Of a stretch of DNA of 10,117 nt, positions 6,855-10,117 are shown piece by piece (position 1 is the stretch's first letter; every line of letters begins with the position of its first letter). Made by a program: the position numbers and the translations under genes. The DNA is from Chloroflexota bacterium. GTDB lineage: Bacteria; Chloroflexota; Chloroflexia; JAMDCE01. The DNA lies in assembly GCA_023489135.1 (NCBI GenBank), contig JAMDCE010000429.1, positions 1 through 10,117 of the forward strand. The letters are read 5' to 3'. The notes under the pieces are model-generated. The model was not told where the DNA came from. It worked only from the letters and a program-made list of their open reading frames with translations, and ran no database searches.

Positions 6855-8111
6855 CTAGGCCTCCTTGCTATTGACTACCTCCGTGAGCATGCGCTCGAAA
6901 AGGATGAAGCGAGCGGCGGTATAGGAAGTGGGGGGACCAAGAGGCACCCGTCCCCCCAGAAGGTAGGTGCCCGCAAAGCCCCCGTCGGTCCTTTGAAGAG
7001 GTAGCCAGGTGCCCTCGATTTTGAAAGCCTCGTATAGATCTCCGGCGATGATGTTGGCCATTCCCCAGTCGAAAGTCTGAGCAGGGCCGATGGCCTGCCC
7101 CACCGCCCACCACTTGATCTTGTCCTGGAGTTCCGCTGCGGTGAGTTGCTGCCAGTCCCAGTTCTTGACGCCGGAACTGGTGACCAGGCTAGCCTGCCGC
7201 AAGCTGGCCAGTTCTAGCCGAGCGGCATCGCCTTTGGCGATGCCCCAGAGACTCTTGGCGTAATAGTCGAAAGCCATTCCTTTGTTAATGCCGTCGCCTT
7301 TGTTCAGCGCGGCCAGGCCTTTATCGGCGCTCTGTTCTATGGCGGCGATCGCCCGGCCATCACCCCGCCGAGCGATCATTTGCGCCGCCAATTTCAAGCC
7401 CAGAGCCATTCGGGCGCACTCCTCGTCAAAAGAGACCCGATAGTCTGGGCGGTGATTGAAGCGGCCGTCGGGTTTCTGGACGGCCGGGCTGCTCAAGTAC
7501 CGGGCGGCCTGGACGACGTAATCACCCACTTTCTGTCCGGATACCTCGGTATCCAGGTAATGTGGATCTTCCTGGTAGATGGAATAGACGGCGATCAGGG
7601 CCATGCCGACGCCTTCACCTCGGCCTCGGGTCTTATCCCTATAGGGTTTGCCGGAGGTGTGGAAGTGGTCCCACCAACTTCCGGCGTAGGAGACCCGGTG
7701 AACCTGGCCGTCGTAGTCGAGATCAACCCAGGCGTCTTCGTCGTCGGTCCTGGTCATTCGACCTAGCAGCCAGTTCATGGCCGATTTCGCTTCCGAAACT
7801 CGTTTCACTTTAGCCAGGGCTATGACGCTGTGAGCCACGTCCATATGCACCACGTCGTCCTGGCCGGGACTGGTCAAAATGTACGTTCCTTCCGGCTGAA
7901 GCGATTTGATGAAGTCCACCGCCTTTTGCACTGAAGTAGAGTTGCGATAGTCAGACGAATCGAGAGAGCTTATCGCATACTGCGGTGGGACGTCGTTGTG
8001 GCTTATCGATTTGAGATCAACGTGCGGATCCGTGGGCAGGTTCACCAGCACAAAGCCGATTACCACAACCGTGACCAAACTCAGAGCGACGACGATTTTG
8101 CGCTTACCCAT
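6855..8111 (-). CDS. Membrane-anchored alpha/alpha-toroid-like protein under c-di-AMP riboswitch control
   Basis: The product is 418 residues from ATG 8109-8111, which has GAGGG 6 nt upstream. The frame stays open 39 codons further back, but that stretch is the riboswitch terminator and not coding. After a basic start (MGKRK) a hydrophobic helix at about 5-24 is a signal anchor or uncleaved signal peptide; there is no lipobox cysteine, so the bulk should be outside the cytoplasmic membrane. The rest is helical, with repeated helix-pair segments and loops rich in Trp, Asp and Gly: SWWDHFHTSGKPYRDK (145-160), FDEECA (228-233), DGGFAGTY (376-383) followed by PPTSYTAARFILFE. This resembles six-hairpin glycosidase or terpene-cyclase-like toroid folds, but I cannot name a family or a catalytic pair. 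c-di-AMP riboswitches often control cell-wall enzymes and osmolyte or potassium transport, so a cell-envelope role is a fair inference. The upstream polyprenyl synthase gene has the same orientation. Confidence 0.8.
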   Translation of the reverse strand: MGKRKIVVALSLVTVVVIGFVLVNLPTDPHVDLKSISHNDVPPQYAISSLDSSDYRNSTSVQKAVDFIKSLQPEGTYILTSPGQDDVVHMDVAHSVIALAKVKRVSEAKSAMNWLLGRMTRTDDEDAWVDLDYDGQVHRVSYAGSWWDHFHTSGKPYRDKTRGRGEGVGMALIAVYSIYQEDPHYLDTEVSGQKVGDYVVQAARYLSSPAVQKPDGRFNHRPDYRVSFDEECARMALGLKLAAQMIARRGDGRAIAAIEQSADKGLAALNKGDGINKGMAFDYYAKSLWGIAKGDAARLELASLRQASLVTSSGVKNWDWQQLTAAELQDKIKWWAVGQAIGPAQTFDWGMANIIAGDLYEAFKIEGTWLPLQRTDGGFAGTYLLGGRVPLGPPTSYTAARFILFERMLTEVVNSKEA

Positions 8112-8160
8112 GTTGGCCCTCGGGGTGTGAAGGAATTCTAGGTGGAGGGGATGTTTATGG

Positions 8161-8201
8161 GAAAAAGAGAAGACCTGAGGATTCTGCCTCAGGTCTTCTC
8201 T
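8161..8201 (-). terminator. Riboswitch expression-platform terminator
   Basis: A perfect 15-bp stem (arms 8166-8180 and 8187-8201, loop of 6) is followed on the minus strand by TTTTT (8162-8166). It lies between the c-di-AMP aptamer and the toroid protein start codon. It is the expected off-state structure: ligand-bound aptamer lets it form and stops transcription. I did not find a convincing antiterminator pairing by eye. Confidence 0.9.
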
Positions 8202-8230
8202 GGAGTACCTTTGCACATCCTCCTTCAAGT

Positions 8231-8339
8231 GCCTACGAGGTTAGCTGACGGGTTCGGGCTGAAAGAGCTACCCTACCTGCATTCCGCAGGACTCACCCCA
8301 CGAACTCGGTTCCCCCGTTTCCCTGCTCGGGAATTAGGC
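8231..8339 (-). promoter_or_regulatory. Cyclic di-AMP riboswitch (ydaO-yuaA family) aptamer
   Basis: The minus strand carries, in order, the conserved blocks of this family: CGGGGGAACC (core at 8308-8316), GGGGTGA (8293-8299), AGGGTAG, and CCCGTCAGCTAACCTCG (3' core at 8236-8249 and onward). The terminal P1 stem is GCCTA (8335-8339) with TAGGC (8231-8235). Total length of 109 nt is typical. These riboswitches usually turn genes off when c-di-AMP is high. Its target here is the membrane-anchored toroid-like protein, through the terminator at 8161-8201. Presence of the riboswitch implies that the organism makes c-di-AMP. Confidence 0.95.
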
Positions 8340-8387
8340 CATCCTATTAAACTGATCTAACTGGGTCAGCCTTCGCTTACCATGATC

Positions 8388-8416
8388 AAACTAACACATC
8401 TTCAGCCACATGTCAA
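8388..8416 (-). promoter_or_regulatory. Sigma70 promoter of the riboswitch transcript
   Basis: On the minus strand TTGACA (8411-8416), a 17-bp spacer and TAGTTT (8388-8393) lie just upstream of the aptamer. The -35 overlaps the stop codon of the polyprenyl synthase gene. Transcription would start near 8381, about 40 nt before the aptamer. Confidence 0.75.
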
Positions 8417-9459
8417 TAGGTTCTTTGAACGAGGAAAGAGGCCAAAGCCCGCAGTCTCTCTTTTGCCTTGTTGTCCGGGCCCAGCGAATCCAGTTCGTCC
8501 AGGGCCTGGGAGTAATGGCGGAGAGCGGCCTCCTGGGCGAAGGCCTGCGCTCCCAGGTCGGCCAGAACTGACATCACCTGCTGAACGTCGTCTTCGGTCA
8601 GTTCGCTTTGCCGGTAAATCCTGACCAGCACTTCTTTCTGGCGGCCGGTGGCATTCTCAAGAGCGTAGACAACCGGCAATGTCTTCTTTCGGGAGCGGAT
8701 ATCATCGGCGGCCGGTTTGCCCGTGACCTTTTCTTCTCCCCAAATACCCAGCACATCGTCGCGAATCTGGAAGGCCAGGCCGAGAGATTGACCGAAGCGA
8801 CGATACGCTTCGGTCAATCTCTCGGCGTCGGTGGCTAACAGTGCACCCAGATAGGTGGAGCACTCGATCAGAGCCGCCGTCTTTCGTGCGATCATGGCCA
8901 GGTAATTCCCCACCGTAATATCTAGCCGGTTCTCAAAGCTGAGATCCAAGTACTGCCCTTCGCAAAGAGTCAGTACTTTCTGGTCAAATATGCGGATAAG
9001 GGTGAGAAGCTTGTCGGCCGGAACGCCACTCTCAGCCAATCGGTGGAGAGTAAGGTGGGAGATCATCAGCATTCCATCGCCGGCGTTTATGGCCTGGGGT
9101 ACTCCCCAGACGTGCCAGAGGGTGGCTTGGTGACGGCGCTGGGGGCTTTGATCTTCGATGTCGTCGTGGATGAGGGAGAAATTGTGCACCAGCTCCAGCG
9201 CCGCCGCGGCTGGCAGTGCCATCTGAGGGTCCCCGCCGGCCGCTTCGCAGGCCAGAAGGCAAAGCGTGGGCCGGAGCTTCTTGCCCTGATCGCTTTGAGT
9301 GGGTCGAAAGTGTTCATCCAGCCAACCCAGATGATACTGCATCATTCCGTAGAACGGAAGGAGAGACTCCTCATCTCGACGGAAGCTGGCCCGTAGCTCA
9401 TCTTCGACGGAGGTGAGGTAATCTTCGAAAATAGCGGCCAGCGGCTTCGGCTCGTTCAC
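8413..9459 (-). CDS. Trans-type polyprenyl diphosphate synthase
   Basis: This enzyme condenses isopentenyl diphosphate units onto an allylic primer to make isoprenoid chains (for lipids, quinones or carriers) in the cytoplasm. The 348-residue product has GKKLRP (59-64) for diphosphate binding, the first aspartate-rich motif DDIED (99-103), GQYLDL (168-173), and the second motif as DDVLGIWG (234-241), followed by KVTGKPAADD and RSRKKTLPVVYAL. The second motif lacks the last Asp of the textbook DDxxD; this variant (DDVLGIWG) is common in one branch of the family, so the enzyme should still be active. The GTG start (9457-9459) has AAGGA about 9 nt upstream. Product chain length cannot be judged safely; the residues just before DDIED (NFSLIH) have no bulky aromatic at the -4 or -5 positions apart from F94. 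The coding sequence contains a perfect 21-bp inverted repeat. I found no convincing promoter directly upstream. Confidence 0.93.
   Translation of the reverse strand: MNEPKPLAAIFEDYLTSVEDELRASFRRDEESLLPFYGMMQYHLGWLDEHFRPTQSDQGKKLRPTLCLLACEAAGGDPQMALPAAAALELVHNFSLIHDDIEDQSPQRRHQATLWHVWGVPQAINAGDGMLMISHLTLHRLAESGVPADKLLTLIRIFDQKVLTLCEGQYLDLSFENRLDITVGNYLAMIARKTAALIECSTYLGALLATDAERLTEAYRRFGQSLGLAFQIRDDVLGIWGEEKVTGKPAADDIRSRKKTLPVVYALENATGRQKEVLVRIYRQSELTEDDVQQVMSVLADLGAQAFAQEAALRHYSQALDELDSLGPDNKAKERLRALASFLVQRTY
8779..8826. repeat. Perfect 21-bp inverted repeat inside the polyprenyl synthase gene
   Basis: Arms 8779-8799 and 8806-8826 are exact reverse complements, separated by ACGATA. The arms are in codon phase, so both strands read nearly the same peptide (AERLTEA..RFGQSLG). 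On the minus strand this is residues 212-227 of the synthase, a position where family members align without an insertion. The mRNA would form a very stable hairpin in mid-gene. There is no T-tract, so it is not a terminator. Confidence 0.95.
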
Positions 9460-9549
9460 GATATCTTCCTTGTATCTCTTGCGGCGTGTCAGGGAGGCGC
9501 AACTCAGCGGTGCACAGGATACTGCAGAAACGGGAAAGCGTGGGAGGAG

Positions 9550-9618
9550 CTGTCATTCTGAACGGAGTGAAGAATCTCCCTCGATAGGCGAGACCCTTCG
9601 CTGCGCTCAGGGTGACAG
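9550..9618. repeat. Dispersed palindromic repeat of the CHSERSEES type
   Basis: Imperfect inverted arms (CTGTCATTCTGAACGGAGTG... at 9550-9573, and its partner ending GGTGACAG at 9618) enclose about 20 bp. Translated on the plus strand, the element reads CHSERSEES ... LRCAQGDS, a well-known tell-tale of a short intergenic repeat found in many copies in Chloroflexota and other bacterial genomes. It is a non-coding, REP-like or miniature mobile element. Confidence 0.85.
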
Positions 9619-9694
9619 TCTAGCCATTTCCGCAATCCGGCGGACACTGCCCGTACCTCACCCTAACCTCGAACAACCGAACAATGTGCTATAA

Positions 9695-9806
9695 TCTCTC
9701 GGTGGTGCGCCTAAGGTGCCGAAGGATTGGATGCTTAACCTGGTCACCTCCCTGGGCGGTAAAGACCAAGCACAGCTATGGTGAACACCATTGATTAGCC
9801 GAGAGA
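9695..9806 (+). other. Candidate structured RNA or regulatory element of unknown family
   Basis: An 8-bp stem, TCTCTCGG (9695-9702) with CCGAGAGA (9799-9806), encloses three further possible helices. These are GCGCC-TAA-GGTGC (about 9708-9720, containing a G-U pair that is stable only as plus-strand RNA), TGGTC with GACCA around a CCTCCCTGGGCGG core, and ATGGT-GAAC-ACCAT near 9773-9786. It lies 84 bp before the PHP gene. I cannot match it to an RNA family from memory. A difficulty is that the nearest plus-strand -10 (9690-9695) overlaps the 5' side of the closing stem, so either the promoter or the stem is misjudged. Confidence 0.35.
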
Positions 9807-9889
9807 CCATTGGACCAGTGCCAGAGCGAGTATAACACAACGCCCTTGGCCTTTACAAACAGAGGTCTGAAATCTATCACGGAGTAGAT

Positions 9890-10117
9890 ATGCAAATCTG
9901 CGATTTTCACACTCACACCCTCTACAGCGATGGAGAGTTGCTTCCGGTCGAACAGGCGCGACGAGCCAAGGTCAACGGCTGCGCTGCCCTGGCACTGACC
10001 GATCACGTGGGGATGGGTAACTACGCCACCGTACTTGAGGCCGTGCGGGCCGATTGCGCGTTGATCCGGCAGTACTGGGACATAATCGCCATCCCCGGCG
10101 TAGAGGTTACCCACTCT
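9890..10117 (+). CDS. PHP-domain metallophosphoesterase, N-terminal part (histidinol-phosphatase-like)
   Basis: Only the first 76 residues lie in the window. ATG 9890-9892 has GGAG 5 nt upstream. The PHP-domain metal-binding motifs visible are DFHTHT (H7, H9) followed by SDGE, ALTDH (D38, H39), and PGVEVTH (E72, H75). Members hydrolyse phosphate esters with two or three metal ions; this arrangement, with a short N-terminus that starts straight at the HxH motif, fits the histidinol-phosphatase-like group rather than DNA polymerase PHP domains, but the substrate cannot be fixed from a fragment. It is divergent from the polyprenyl synthase gene. Four cysteines occur in the fragment (4, 31, 56 and none near the metal site in a CxxC pattern), and nothing suggests damage. 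Confidence 0.85.
   Translation, partial: MQICDFHTHTLYSDGELLPVEQARRAKVNGCAALALTDHVGMGNYATVLEAVRADCALIRQYWDIIAIPGVEVTHS

Larger units (their letters stand above)
9460..9889. other. Intergenic region between divergent polyprenyl synthase and PHP genes
   Basis: No gene is evident in these 430 bp. From left to right they hold the synthase ribosome binding site, about 85 bp without features, a dispersed palindromic repeat (9550-9618), about 70 bp without features, a foldable element bounded by an 8-bp stem (9695-9806), and -10-like boxes. These are TATAAT with TGC before it at 9690-9695 (plus, poor -35) and TATAAC at 9831-9836 (plus, a plausible PHP gene promoter). On the minus strand, TTGTAA-N18-TATACT overlaps the latter (-10 at 9829-9834) and could drive the synthase with a leader of about 360 nt. 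Confidence 0.6.

Noticed and set aside
8112..8228. Thirty-nine extra N-terminal codons of the toroid protein, from a TTG at 8228
   Set aside because: The stretch is the riboswitch terminator hairpin and its flanks; ATG 8109-8111 has its own binding site and is followed by a signal-anchor helix.
8608..8838. A plus-strand ORF sharing the AERLTEA and RFGQSLG peptides with the synthase
   Set aside because: The likeness is a mirror effect of the in-phase palindrome; the ORF is antisense to a conserved enzyme and lacks start signals.
9470..9694. A 74-codon plus-strand ORF
   Set aside because: It reads through the dispersed palindromic repeat (CHSERSEES signature) and has no binding site, so it is a false ORF.
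9695..9806. 5S rRNA on the minus strand, suggested by the length and a GTTAAGC segment
   Set aside because: The conserved CCGAAC loop and the usual helix pattern are missing, and no rRNA operon is nearby.
9776..10114. A 112-codon minus-strand ORF at the right edge
   Set aside because: It is antisense to the PHP-domain gene, whose metal-binding motifs are plain on the plus strand.
1..10117. CRISPR array, tRNA gene, transposase or phage genes
   Set aside because: I saw no regularly spaced repeats, no tRNA-like cloverleaf and no recombinase or phage protein motifs on either strand.

Overview
The window looks like chromosomal DNA of a free-living bacterium with roughly 55% G+C and sigma70-type promoters. 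A c-di-AMP riboswitch, a polyprenyl diphosphate synthase with the second motif DDVLGIWG, a PHP phosphatase-like gene and a dispersed repeat of the 'CHSERSEES' kind together suggest Chloroflexota (Dehalococcoidia-like). That placement is an inference from gene content; there is no rRNA or marker gene here to prove it.

Positions 39-5344, all on the minus strand, form a metal-handling and signalling block. A strong promoter (5316-5344) drives an OmpR-type response regulator and a sensor kinase, which end at an intrinsic terminator (3122-3146). Just past that terminator lies an 11-bp-phased direct repeat of TTCTAAG, the geometry used by OmpR/PhoB-family regulators. Next comes a Cu+-exporting P1B-ATPase (copA) with two CxxC domains, followed 18 bp later by a small two-helix membrane protein. 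The likely reading is a two-component system controlling copper efflux.

Positions 5384-6758 hold small and damaged or recoded genes. On the minus strand, a YezD-family (DUF2292) gene appears frameshifted near its start. After it come a terminator and a pair of GTGA-overlapping small ORFs, the first of them membrane-like. Divergent from yezD, on the plus strand, is a TrmO/TsaA-family tRNA methyltransferase gene. Its reading frame is interrupted by one in-frame UGA inside the most conserved motif, the frame stays open for 63 more codons, and a hairpin with bacterial-SECIS-like geometry begins 6 nt after the UGA. This is the most interesting item in the window: a candidate selenocysteine-containing TrmO, or else a recent nonsense mutation or sequencing error.

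Positions 6787-9459 (minus strand) hold a polyprenyl diphosphate synthase and then a separately promoted transcript. That transcript carries a clear c-di-AMP riboswitch, a 15-bp terminator hairpin and a membrane-anchored alpha/alpha-toroid-like protein of unknown function. The synthase gene contains a perfect 21-bp inverted repeat inside its coding sequence. Positions 9460-9889 are intergenic, with a dispersed palindromic repeat and a foldable element bounded by an 8-bp stem. A PHP-domain gene starts at 9890 and runs off the end of the window.
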